Origin: Rhabditoides inermis
Taxonomy: Eukaryota > Nematoda > Chromadorea > Rhabditida > Rhabditidae
Direction of reading: 5' to 3'
Length of the DNA: 64,000 nt
Assembly (NCBI GenBank): GCA_963966185.1
Contig: CAWZYM010000211.1
Location: 50,001-114,000, forward strand
The position numbers and the translations under genes were made by a program. Below are positions 15,526 through 26,921 of this stretch, one piece after another (within the stretch, counting starts at the first letter, position 1; each line of letters starts with the position of its first letter). Under the pieces are notes generated by a model. It had not been told where the DNA came from. It did not search any database and saw nothing but the letters and a program-made list of their open reading frames with translations.

Positions 15526-15922
15526 CTTTAGTCAGCGGTTACGTTAATCAACGCGGTTATTGGAGTCAACGCGATTACTGTAGTCTGCGTGGTTACGGTA
15601 ATCATACTGTAGTCAGCGCGATTACGGTAGTCTGCGTGGTTACGGTAATCATACTGTAGTCAGCGCGGATACGGCAGTCAACGCGATTACTGGAGTCTGC
15701 GAGGTTACGGTGGTCTGCATGGCTACGGTAGTCTACGCGGTTACGGTAGTAACAGTGGTCAGCAACATGGCTACGGTAGTCAACATGGCTAGGGGCTACG
15801 GTAGTCTAGGCGGTTGCAGTGGTCAGCGCGATTACGGTAGTCACCATGCTTACTGTAGTTAGCGTGGTTACGATAGTCACCATTGCTACAGTAGCCAACG
15901 GGCTACAGTACGATAGTCAACA
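15526..15922. repeat. Degenerate ~20-bp minisatellite (GGTTACGGTAGTCAGCGCG)
   Basis: About 19 irregular copies of a unit built on TTACGGTAGTC. Within it a 47-bp higher-order unit repeats at 15571, 15618 and 15665. Single copies recur later (about 17718). Confidence 0.85.
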
Positions 15923-16910
15923 GTGGCGCACACGAGCGGTGATAACTGTGAACGTGAAGTTACCAACTGATTCTGATGTCAATTTATGTTATTTGTTCCA
16001 GAACGTAACGGACGAGACACGACTGACAGCGGCAGTCGATCATCCGAGACGACGCGGTCCGAAGCACACCAACAGGGAGTCACCACCACCCGGTGAGTAC
16101 TCAATATGCATTGAGGGTGCAGGCGGTTATCCGGTCGATAGAGACCATGGGTATGCTTATGGGCAAACTGTGATATCGAGAGACCGACGAGCGGATCGTT
16201 ATCCAGTCGATTGCGAAGGAGAGGGAGAGAGGAGAGACCTCACATCTGCTCTCTATTCTCTATCCGGCGCCATCGATTGGAGCGGTACCGCCGAACACTA
16301 CCGGAGGTTCAAGATCACCCCCTGACAGTATCGGACCAGCTGAGTCGATGATTTCCGTCACCGGCTATGACGTCATTCGCGAGGAGTGACAACGTCACTC
16401 CGGACAAGCGAGTGAAAGCGGACGAGTGGCGCGAGGGAAGCGAAAGAGTGGATGCTGCGACATCGGGAGGGAAAGACGCGGGAGGCGTCGAGATCCCGGA
16501 CGATGCGATGATGTGATGTCCGCAATCGATCCGAGGAGGGAACCCCACACTCTAGCGGACCTGCGCACTCACACTTTGGACTTCCAAGGATGTGGATTAC
16601 GATCAAACACGATTCCGGTTTTCACAACAGATGAGGGTCAAGCCGCGGTTTCCCGGGCCATCTGGGTTTTTTTTCTTTTTTACTTTTCTTTTTATTTTTA
16701 TGGTGGTATGGAGTTGACACAATCGGTCGATGTGTGGTTCGCGCCAACTGTGCCTGTTTCAGAGGTCGCCCGTCAACCCGACTCGGCGCAGCTCAGATTC
16801 GGGAGGCAGTGGGTAGAAACGACGACTCCAACCGTCGACCACGGACAAACAGGTATCCCATGATGTGATAAGATAACTGATCAGCGGGGTATGAAGAGTG
16901 AGGTTGCGTG
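15923..16910 (+). other. 3' internal region, part 2: no supported gene
   Basis: A plus-strand frame of about 130 codons runs out of the minisatellite to 16325, but it has no ATG of its own and includes a donor-like CCG|GTGAGTA. Intron-like T-rich DNA lies at about 16664-16760 before TGCCTGTTTCAG. Confidence 0.4.
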
Positions 16911-16980
16911 CACTTTGGTCAGCGAGCGCAGTGACTTCCAGCGGAATCGGAGCGAGTCACTGCGCTCGCTGACCAAAGTG
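16911..16980. repeat. Perfect 26-bp inverted repeat with 18-nt loop
   Basis: Arm 16911-16936 starts CACTTTGGTCAGCGAGCGCA. Its exact reverse complement is 16955-16980, ending GAGCGCAGTGACT when read on the minus strand. The loop is GC-rich. Transcribed on either strand it would form a very stable hairpin. Confidence 0.95.
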
Positions 16981-16998
16981 TGGAGTTGCAACGGGTAT
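16980..16998 (+). repeat. 19-bp direct repeat, copy 1
   Basis: GTGGAGTTGCAACGGGTAT, exact match to 17396-17414. Copy 1 abuts the inverted repeat. Confidence 0.85.
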
Positions 16999-17229
16999 GT
17001 CTCTCGGTTACCTGATAATCCGGAAGAGTGCCGCTCTCGCACCAGCGCCACTGCGTCAACTGCAACACGACGCGAGATGCAAACAGACAGCGCTGCACCG
17101 ACAAGTGGTGCACCGTGTCGTTGCAACGACCAGGAATCAACCTGGGCGGCCAAGCACTTTCCGGATTGAGGAGAAGGCAGCAATGTTCAGCACAGTCAAC
17201 AGCTGTTCAACTGCGACAGACAACATGCA

Positions 17230-17311
17230 ACGCCGACAGAAGGTGCGACGCCGACAGAAGGCGCGACACCGACAAATGGCGCGACGCCGACAGAAGGCGC
17301 GACGCCGACGG
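17230..17311. repeat. 18-bp tandem repeat, 4.5 copies
   Basis: Units ACGCCGACAGAAGGCGCG begin at 17230, 17248, 17266 and 17284, with a half unit from 17302. The 18-bp period keeps every reading frame. Confidence 0.9.
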
Positions 17312-17395
17312 TACCAAGCGGTGCTAGGCGACCAGCCGGACCTATTCAACGGAGGATGCGATGGTATAGCCATCGATTTGTGATGCCAGTATGAA

Positions 17396-17414
17396 GTGGA
17401 GTTGCAACGGGTAT
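17396..17414 (+). repeat. 19-bp direct repeat, copy 2
   Basis: Identical to 16980-16998, 416 bp away. TACGGTA and TACTGTA motifs follow directly (17413-17440). Confidence 0.85.
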
Positions 17415-18311
17415 ACGGTAGTTTGTGGTATGGTACTGTAGTCAGTCCCGGAGTTCTCAAACGTTCTTTTCAGGCAACGGGTGAGCGGGCAAGAAGATAC
17501 TGCACGGCGCCGCGACGCACAACGCGACGCGCACAGCCGTGAAGAAGTCTGATGGCCAACTCATCAAGCCATATGGAGGCGTCGAGAAACTGCGAGTGCT
17601 ACGCTACTCTGCACGCCACGCCAGCGTGCCAACGTGCGCGCTCCGCCACCCTCACCGATGCGTTCCATCGTGTAAGGGAAGGGATACAAGTATCATCACC
17701 AAGTAATCGATATTGATCGATGGCTACGGTAGTCAGCGTGTGCATATTGCTTTGAACAGTGTTCCATCCTCTCGTTCAGGTAGCGACTCGCAGCTGGCCT
17801 GCGGGCAACTCCAGCAGGGAGTACAGCAGCGGACAGCGGCCGCCGAGGGCGCCAAGTCGAGTCGAGTCGAGGGAACCGCCAAGGCGACATAGGCGAGGTA
17901 TACGGTATTGATTGGAGTACGATGGAGCTGTGTGGAAGCTAACACATTCCATTCAGGTTCTGGGAGTTCCAGTATCGAACTGCGATGGAACCGAGACGCG
18001 CAGTCAAGATGCGACTCTCAGTCCACCCACCAAGACCCACCAAGAACCAAGCCTGCCAAGTGACAAGTATGCCGCGTCAAACGCGCCAAGATCAAGCTGC
18101 TCAGTCGGAGTCAGCCGCGGTCGGCGGAGAGCCGCCCGGCGACGCACTCAAGAACAAGAACGGAGTCAGCGGGACTTGGCGCACCAACCTGCCCTTCACC
18201 TTACTTAGGTAACTGGAACGGGGTAGGCGGGAGCGCGTGTGTGAGAGTTGTATAGTGGGCTCGACTTTCGATGGGCGGGTTCAATCCAGTCCGTCGGGAG
18301 CCGGACTCATC
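17415..18311 (+). other. 3' end of internal region, no supported gene
   Basis: Short Arg/Ser-rich frames overlap on both strands. None shows polymerase, integrase or envelope features. Confidence 0.4.
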
Positions 18312-18323
18312 AAAGGGGGGAGG
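18312..18323 (+). promoter_or_regulatory. Polypurine tract (AAAGGGGGGAGG)
   Basis: A pure purine run ends exactly at the 3' LTR start, the position where plus-strand DNA synthesis is primed in LTR elements. Confidence 0.85.
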
Positions 18324-18639
18324 TGTGACAGAGAGACACTCTCTGTCTGTCGCATCTCACTCTGTGAGAGAGATACTCCGAGTCTAGTCTGATCACTCAT
18401 TGCAGCCAACGGCACGACTGACGATCTGTCGATACACCGGCGGGAACACGGCCGATCTGCTGATACACTGGCGGGAAGCGCGGGAGAAACGTCGCTCGTC
18501 CATTGGCCGAGACGCCGGTTCAAGCCCCGCCCCCTTCCCTATATAAGCCACCGACACCACTCAGTCGGGGGTTCAGTACGGCGGTAGCTGATACTCAGAT
18601 GCCAGTCCTGAGACCTAGGTCCCACCATTGACCACCTGA

Positions 18640-18653
18640 GGGGTGCCGTCCCC
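18640..18653 (+). other. Hairpin GGGG-TGCCGT-CCCC in 3' LTR
   Basis: Identical to the 5' LTR copy at 9372-9385. Confidence 0.7.
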
Positions 18654-18706
18654 GTGCTCCCCGTTACTTATCCATTTCACATGTGTGCTTGTTGTGCGAG
18701 ATAAAG

Positions 18707-18859
18707 ATGCCGAACATCTGTTCTTGTATTGCAATCGCATTATGTCTCACGGGAGCTATTGTGGACCACTGGTTTGTCATCAACGGTAGTAGTTTGCGGT
18801 TTGATATCGAAGTCCTCTGGGTTGGCACATCCGCTCATGCGGATGTCCCTAACAGGTAG
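18707..18859 (+). CDS. Short LTR ORF, 3' copy
   Basis: 50 codons, same as 9453-9605 apart from one Asn-to-Gly change near residue 40 and a silent change. Retained length in both LTRs is expected for a young insertion and is not strong evidence of function. Confidence 0.3.
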   Translation: MPNICSCIAIALCLTGAIVDHWFVINGSSLRFDIEVLWVGTSAHADVPNR

Positions 18860-18902
18860 GTCCTGGGCCGACCGGCGCCCACGCGTCCAAACACCTGTCA
18901 CT

Positions 18903-19060
18903 CTGTGTAATGACCGTTCCTTGATTTTCAACGTAAAACCTGGAATTCCAATTTCAGATCATGTATCAGTAGAGTGTTCCTTGAATATACATCATCTTGT
19001 GACAATGTTGAGAAAACCTACTTTGACTACAGAAATGGAGACTATGCCGCCATGTGCCAC
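18903..19060 (+). pseudogene. LINE ORF2 endonuclease, downstream piece
   Basis: Starts with the second CTGT target copy (18903-18906) and continues the endonuclease with the PGIPISDHVSVECSL segment. It contains the SDH motif that completes the catalytic set. It breaks into the satellite at 19061, before any reverse-transcriptase motif. Confidence 0.8.
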
Positions 19061-22000
19061 GAATCTACACAATGGTTTCAAAATCTACAAAATGAGTTTA
19101 AAATCTACACAATGAGTTGAGAAACTACACAATGATTTTAAAATCTACACATTGAGTTTAAAATCTACACAATGAGTTTAGAATCTACACAGTGAGTTTA
19201 GAATCTAAACAATGAGTTTGAAATCTACACAATGAGTATAAAATCTACACAATGAGTTTAGAATCTACACAATGAGATCAAAATCTACACAATGAGTTTA
19301 GAATCTACACAATGATTTCAGAATCTACACAATGGTTACAGAATCTACAGAATGAGTTTAGAATCTACACAATGGTTTCAGAATCTACACAATGGTTTCA
19401 GATTCTACACAATGAGTTTGAAATTTACACAATGAGTTTAAAATCTACAAAATGAGTTTAGAATCTGCACAATGAGTTTATAATCTACAGAATGAGTTTA
19501 GAATCTTCATAATGGTTTTAAAATCTACACAATGAGTTTAAAATCTACACAGTGAGTTTAGAATCTACACAATGAGTTCAGAATCTACACAATGAGTTCA
19601 GAATCTACACAATGGTTTCAAAATCTACACAATGAGTTTGAAATCTACACAATGACTTCAAAATCTACACAATGAGTTTAGAATCTACACAATGGTTTCA
19701 AAATCTACAAAATGAGTTTAAAATCTACACAGTGAGTTTAGAATCTACACAGTGAGTTTAGAATCTACACAATGAGTTTAGAATCTACACAATGGTTTCA
19801 AAATCTACACAATGAGTATAAAATCTACACAAAGAGTTTAGAATCTACACAATGAGTTTATAATCTACAGAATGAGCTTAGAATCTACACAATGGTTTTA
19901 AAATCTACACAATGAGTTTAAAATCTACACAATGAGTTTAGAATCTACACAATGAGTTCAAAATCTACACAATGAGTATAAAATCTACACAATGAGTTTA
20001 GAATCTACACAATGAGTTTATAATCTACAGAATGAGTTTAGAATCTACACAATGGTTTTAAAATCTACACAATGAGTTCAGAATTTACACAATGAGTTCA
20101 GAATCTACACAATGGTTTCAAAATCTACACAATGAGTTCAAAATCTACACAATGAGTTTAGAATCTACACAATGAGTTTAGAATCTACAGAATGGTTTCA
20201 GATTCTACACAATGAGTTTGAATTCTACACAATGAGTTTAAAATCTACACAATGAGTTTAGAATCTACACAATGAGTTTATAATCTACAGAATGAGTTTA
20301 AAATCTACACAATGGTTTTAAAATCTACACAATGAGTTTAGAATCTACACAATGAGTTCAGAATCTACACAATGAGTTCAGAATCTACACAATGGTTTCA
20401 AAATCTACACAATGAGTTCAAAATCTACACAATGAGTTTAGAATCTACACAATGAGTTTCGAATCTACACAATGGTTTCAGAATCTACACAATGGTTTCA
20501 GAAACTACACATGAGTTTGAATTCTACACAATGAGATCAAATTCTACACAATGAGTTTAGAATCTACACAATAAGATCAAAATCTACACAATGAGTTTAG
20601 AATCTACACAATGATTTCAGAATCTACACAATGGTTACAGAATCTACAGAATGAGTTTAGAATCTACACAATGGTTTCAGAATCTACACAATGGTTTCAG
20701 ATTCTACACAATGAGTTTGAAATTTACAGAATGAGTTTAAAATCTACAAAATGAGTTTAGAATCTGCACAATGAGTTTATAATCTACAGAATGAGTTTAG
20801 AATCTACATAATGGTTTTAAAATCTACACAATGAGTTTAAAATCTACACAGTGAGTTTAGAATCTACACAATGAGTTCAGAATCTACACAATGAGTTCAG
20901 AATCTACACAATGGTTTCAAAATCTACACAATGAGTTTGAAATCTACACAATGACTTCAAAATCTACACAATGAGTTTAGAATCTACACAATGGTTTCAA
21001 AATCTACAAAATGAGTTTAAAATCTACACAGTGAGTTTAGAATCTACACAGTGAGTTTAGAATCTACACAATGAGTTCAAAATCTACACAATGAATATAA
21101 AATCTACACAATGAGTTTAGAATCTACACAATGAGTTTATAATCTACAGAATGAGTTTAGAATCTACAGAATGAGTTTAGAATCTACACAATGGTTTTAA
21201 AATCTACACAATGAGTTTAAAATCTACACAATGAGTTTAGAATCTACACAATGAGTTCAAAATCTACACAATGAGTATAAAATCTACACAATGAGTTTAG
21301 AATCTACACAATGAGTTTATAATCTACAGAATGAGTTTAGAATCTACACAATGGTTTTAAAATCTACACAATGAGTTTAAAATCTACACAATGAGTTTAG
21401 AATCTACACAATGAGTTCAGAATTTACACAATGAGTTCAGAATCTACACAATGGTTTCAAAATCTACACAATGAGTTCAAAATCTACACAATGAGTTTAG
21501 AATCTACACAATGAGTTTAGAATCTACAGAATGGTTTCAAACTACACAATGAGTTTGAATTCTACACAATGAGTTTAAAATCTACACAATGAGTTTAGAA
21601 TCTACACAATGAGTTTAGAATCTACAGAATGAGTTTAAAATCTACACATTGGTTTTAAAATCTACACAATGAGTTTAGAATCTACACAATGAGTTCAGAA
21701 TCTACACAATGAGTTCAGAATCTACACAATGGTTTCAAAATCTACACAATGAGTTCAAAATCTACACAATGAGTTAAGAATGGTTTTAAAATCTACACAA
21801 TGAGTTTAAAATCTACACAATGAGTTTAGAATCTACACAATGAGTTCATAATCTACATAATGAGTTAAAAAAATCTACATAATGAGAGCCTACAATGAGT
21901 TTAGAATCTACACAATGGTTTCAGAATCTACACAATGGTTTCAGAAACTACACATGAGTTTGAATTCTACACAATGAGATCAAATTCTACACAATGAGTT

Positions 22001-25000
22001 CAGAATCTACACAATGAGTTTATAATCTACATAATGAGTTTAAAATCTACACAATGGTTTCAGATTCTACACAATGAGTTTGAATTCTACACAATGAGTC
22101 TAAAATCTACACAATGAGTTAAGAATCTACACAATGAGTTTATAATCTACAGAAGGAGTTTAAAATCTACACAATGGTTTTAAAATCTACACAATGAGTT
22201 TAAAATCTACACAATGAGTTTAGAATCTACACAATGAGTTCAGAATTTACACAATGAGTTCAGAATCTACACAATGGTTTCAAAATCTACACAATGAGTT
22301 CAAAATCTACACAATGAGTTTAGAATCTACACAATGAGTTTAGAATCTACAGAATGGTTTCAGATTCTACACAATGAGTTTGAATTCTACACAATGAGTT
22401 TAAAATCTACACAATGAGTTTAGAATCTACAGAATGAGTTTATAATCTACAGAATGAGTTTAAAATCTACACATTGGTTTTAAAATCTACACAATGAGTT
22501 TAGAATCTACACAATGAGTTCAGAATCTACACAATGAGTTCAGAATCTACACAATGGTTTCAAAATCTACACAATGAGTTCAAAATCTACACAATGAGTT
22601 TAGAATCTACACAATGAGTTTAGAATCTACACAATGGTTTCAGAATCTACACAATGGTTTCAGAAACTACACATGAGTTGTAATTCTACACAATGAGTTT
22701 AGAATCTACACAATGAGTTTATAATCTACATAATGAGTTTAAAATCTACACAATGGTTTCAGATTCTACACAATGAGTTTGAATTCTACACAATGAGTCT
22801 AAAATCTACACAATGAGTTAAGAATCTACACAATGAGTTTATAATCTACAGAATGAGTTTAAAATCTACACAATGGTTTTAAAATCTACACAATGAGTTT
22901 AGAATCTACACAATGAGTTCAGAATCTACACAATGAGTTCAGAATCTACACGATGGTTTTAAAATCTACACAATGGTTTCAAAATCTACACAATGAGTTC
23001 AAAATCTACACAATGAGTTTAGAATCTACACAATGAGTTTAGAATCTACAGAATGAGTTTAGAATCTACATAATGGTTTTAAAATCTACACAATGGTTTC
23101 AAAATCTACACAATGAGTTCAAAATCTACACAATGAGTTCAAAATCTACACAATGAGTTTAGAATCTACACAATGAGTTTAGAATCTACACAATGGTTTC
23201 AGAATCTACACAATGGTTTCAGAAACTACACATGAGTTTGAAATCTACACAATGAGTTCAAATTCTACACAATGAGTTTAGAACCTACACAATGGTTTCA
23301 AAATCTACAAAATGAGTTTAAAATCTACACAATGAGTTGAGAAACTACACAATGATTTCAAAATCTACACAATGAGTTTAAAATCTACACAATGAGTTTA
23401 GAATCTACACAATGAGTTTAGAATCTAAACAATGAGTTTGAAATCTACACAATGAGTATAAAATCTACACAATGAGTTTAGAATCTACACAATGAGATCA
23501 AAATCTACACAATGAGTTAAGAATATACACAATGGTTTCAGAATCTACACAATGGTTACAGAATCTACAGAATGAGTTTAGAATCTACACAATGGTTTCA
23601 GAATCTACACAATGGTTTCAAAATCTACACAATGAGTTCAAAATCTACACAATGAGTTTAGAATCTACACAATGAGTTTAGAATCTACACAATGGTTTCA
23701 GAATCTACACAATGGTTTCAGAAACTACACATGAGTTGTAATTCTACACAATGAGATCAAATTCTACACAATGAGTTTAGAATCTACACAATGAGTTTAT
23801 AATCTACATAATGAGTTTAAAATCTACACAATGGTTTCAGATTCTACACAATGAGTTTGAATTCTACACAATGAGTCTAAAATCTACACAATGAGTTAAG
23901 AATCTACACAATGAGTTTATAATCTACAGAATGAGTTTAAAATCTACACAATGGTTTTAAAATCTACACAATGAGTTTAGAATCTACACAATGAGTTTAG
24001 AATCTACACAATGAGTTTAGAATCTACAGAATGAGTTTAGAATCTACATAATGGTTTTAAAATCTACACAATGGTTTCAAAATCTACACAATGAGTTCAA
24101 AATCTACACAATGAGTTCAAAATCTACACAATGAGTTTAGAATCTACACAATGAGTTTAGAATCTACACAATGGTTTCAGAATCTACACAATGGTTTCAG
24201 AAACTACACATGAGTTTGAAATCTACACAATGAGTTCAAATTCTACACAATGAGTTTAGAATCTACACAATGGTTTCAAAATCTACAAAATGAGTTTAAA
24301 ATCTACACAATGAGTTGAGAAACTACACAATGATTTCAAAATCTACACAATGAGTTTAAAATCTACACAATGAGTTTAGAATCTACACAATGAGTTTAGA
24401 ATCTAAACAATGAGTTTGAAATCTACACAATGAGTATAAAATCTACACAATGAGTTTAGAATCTACACAATGAGATCAAAATCTACACAATGAGTTAAGA
24501 ATATACACAATGGTTTCAGAATCTACACAATGGTTACAGAATCTACAGAATGAGTTTAGAATCTACACAATGGTTTCAGAATCTACACAATGGTTTCAGA
24601 TTCTACACAATGAGTTTGAAATCTACACAATGAGTTCAAAATCTACAAAATGAGTTTAGAATCTACACAATGAGTTTATAATCTACAGAATGAGTTTAGA
24701 ATCTACATAATGGTTTTGAAATCTACACAATGAGTTTAAAATCTACACAGTGAGTTTAGAATCTACACAATGAGTTCAGAGTCTACACAATGAGTTCAGA
24801 ATCTACACAATGGTTTCAAAATCTACACAATGAGTACAAAATCTACACAAAGAGTTTAGAATCCACACAATGAGTTCAAAATCTACACAATGGTTACAGA
24901 ATCTACACAATGAGTTTGAAATCTACACAATGAGTTCAAAATCTACACAATGAGTTTAGAATCTACACAATGGTTTCAAAATCTACACAATGAGTTTAGA

Positions 25001-26921
25001 ATCTACACAATGATTTATAATCTACAGAATGAGTTTAGAATCTACACAATGGTTTTAAAATCTACACAATGAGTTTAAAATCTACACAATGAGTTTAGAA
25101 TCTACACAATGAGTTCAGAATTTACACAATGAGTTCAGAATCTACACAATGGTTTCAAAATCTACACAATGAGTTCAAAATCTACACAATGAGTTTAGAA
25201 TCTACACAATGAGTTTAGAATCTACAGAATGGTTTCAGATTCTACACAATGAGTTTGAATTCTACACAATGAGTTTAAAATCTACACAATGAGTTTAGAA
25301 TCTACACAATGAGTTTATAATCTACAGAATGAGTTTAAAATCTACACAATGGTTTTAAAATCTACACAATGAGTTTAGAATCTACACAATGAGTTCAGAA
25401 TCTACACAATGAGTTCAGAATCTACACAATGGTTTCAAAATCTACACAATGAGTTCAAAATCTACACAATGAGTTTAGAATCTACACAATGAGTTTAGAA
25501 TCTACACAATGGTTTCAGAATCTACACAATGGTTTCAGAAACTACACATGAGTTTGAATTCTACACAAAGAGATCAAATTCTACACAATGAGTTTAGAAT
25601 CTACACAATAAGATCAAAATCTACACAATGAGTTTAGAATCTACACAATGATTTCAGAATCTACACAATGGTTACAGAATCTACAGAATGAGTTTAGAAT
25701 CTACACAATGGTTTCAGAATCTACACAATGGTTTCAGATTCTACACAATGAGTTTGAAATTTACAGAATGAGTTTAAAATCTACAAAATGAGTTTAGAAT
25801 CTGCACAATGAGTTTATAATCTACAGAATGAGTTTAGAATCTACATAATGGTTTTAAAATCTACACAATGAGTTTAAAATCTACACAGTGAGTTTAGAAT
25901 CTACACAATGAGTTCAGAATCTACACAATGAGTTCAGAATCTACACAATGGTTTCAAAATCTACACAATGAGTTTGAAATCTACACAATGACTTCAAAAT
26001 CTACACAATGAGTTTAGAATCTACACAATGGTTTCAAAATCTACAAAATGAGTTTAAAATCTACACAGTGAGTTTAGAATCTACACAGTGAGTTTAGAAT
26101 CTACACAATGAGTTCAAAATCTACACAATGAGTATAAAATCTACACAATGAGTTTAGAATCTACACAATGAGTTTATAATCTACAGAATGAGTTTAGAAT
26201 CTACAGAATGAGTTTAGAATCTACACAATGGTTTTAAAATCTACACAATGAGTTTAAAATCTACACAATGAGTTTAGAATCTACACAATGAGTTCAAAAT
26301 CTACACAATGAGTATAAAATCTACACAATGAGTTTAGAATCTACACAATGAGTTTATAATCTACAGAATGAGTTTAGAATCTACACAATGGTTTTAAAAT
26401 CTACACAATGAGTTTAAAATCTACACAATGAGTTTAGAATCTACACAATGAGTTCAGAATTTACACAATGAGTTCAGAATCTACACAATGGTTTCAAAAT
26501 CTACACAATGAGTTCAAAATCTACACAATGAGTTTAGAATCTACACAATGAGTTTAGAATCTACAGAATGGTTTCAAACTACACAATGAGTTTGAATTCT
26601 ACACAATGAGTTTAAAATCTACACAATGAGTTTAGAATCTACACAATGAGTTTATAATCTACAGAATGAGTTTAAAATCTACACATTGGTTTTAAAATCT
26701 ACACAATGAGTTTAGAATCTACACAATGAGTTCAGAATCTACACAATGAGTTCAGAATCTACACAATGGTTTCAAAATCTACACAATGAGTTCAAAATCT
26801 ACACAATGAGTTAAGAATGGTTTTAAAATCTACACAATGAGTTTAAAATCTACACAATGAGTTTAGAATCTACACAATGAGTTCATAATCTACATAATGA
26901 GTTTAAAAAAATCTACATAAT

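Larger units (their letters stand above)
9056..18902 (+). mobile_element. Gag-only LTR retrotransposon (non-autonomous, TR-GAG-like)
   Basis: The 9,847-bp element has near-identical LTRs (9056-9648, 18324-18902), a 4-bp CTGT target duplication and a polypurine tract before the 3' LTR. The LTR tips are TGTGACAG and CTGTCACT, an almost perfect inverted repeat. Tips of the type GTGAC...GTCAC with 4-bp duplications are known from some Gypsy-group elements. A gag-like frame with CCHC knuckles lies at 13013-14329. About 4 kb follows with no protease, reverse transcriptase, RNase H or integrase motif that I can find, so it probably relies on a related autonomous element. The leader before gag is unusually long (3.4 kb). 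No clear tRNA primer-binding site follows the 5' LTR: the next bases are GATAGCAGCGAG and no TGG is present. Confidence 0.85.
18324..18902 (+). repeat. 3' LTR
   Basis: 579 bp, same borders as the 5' LTR. It lacks 14 bp found at about 9391-9404 and differs by about eight substitutions. TATA box 18540-18547, hairpin 18640-18653. Confidence 0.95.
7919..19060 (+). mobile_element. Non-LTR retrotransposon (LINE) fragment, split by LTR element
   Basis: Two pieces, 7919-9055 and 18903-19060, form one LINE segment when the LTR element and one copy of its target duplication are removed. It carries the end of ORF1, a TAATG junction and an endonuclease-type ORF2. Both outer ends break directly into 20-bp satellite, reversed on the left and forward on the right. 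The 5' end and everything from the reverse transcriptase onward are missing. By the endonuclease type and the two-ORF layout it resembles CR1/jockey-like clades. The exact clade cannot be set without the reverse transcriptase. Confidence 0.85.

Noticed and set aside
15819..16325. 168-codon frame after the minisatellite
   Set aside because: It begins in repeat DNA, has no ATG of its own and contains a donor-like site. There is no recognisable domain.
16911..16980. Resemblance of the inverted repeat to parvovirus-type terminal hairpins
   Set aside because: Only a short GCGCTCGCTGA-like word is shared. There is no replication gene or second terminus nearby.
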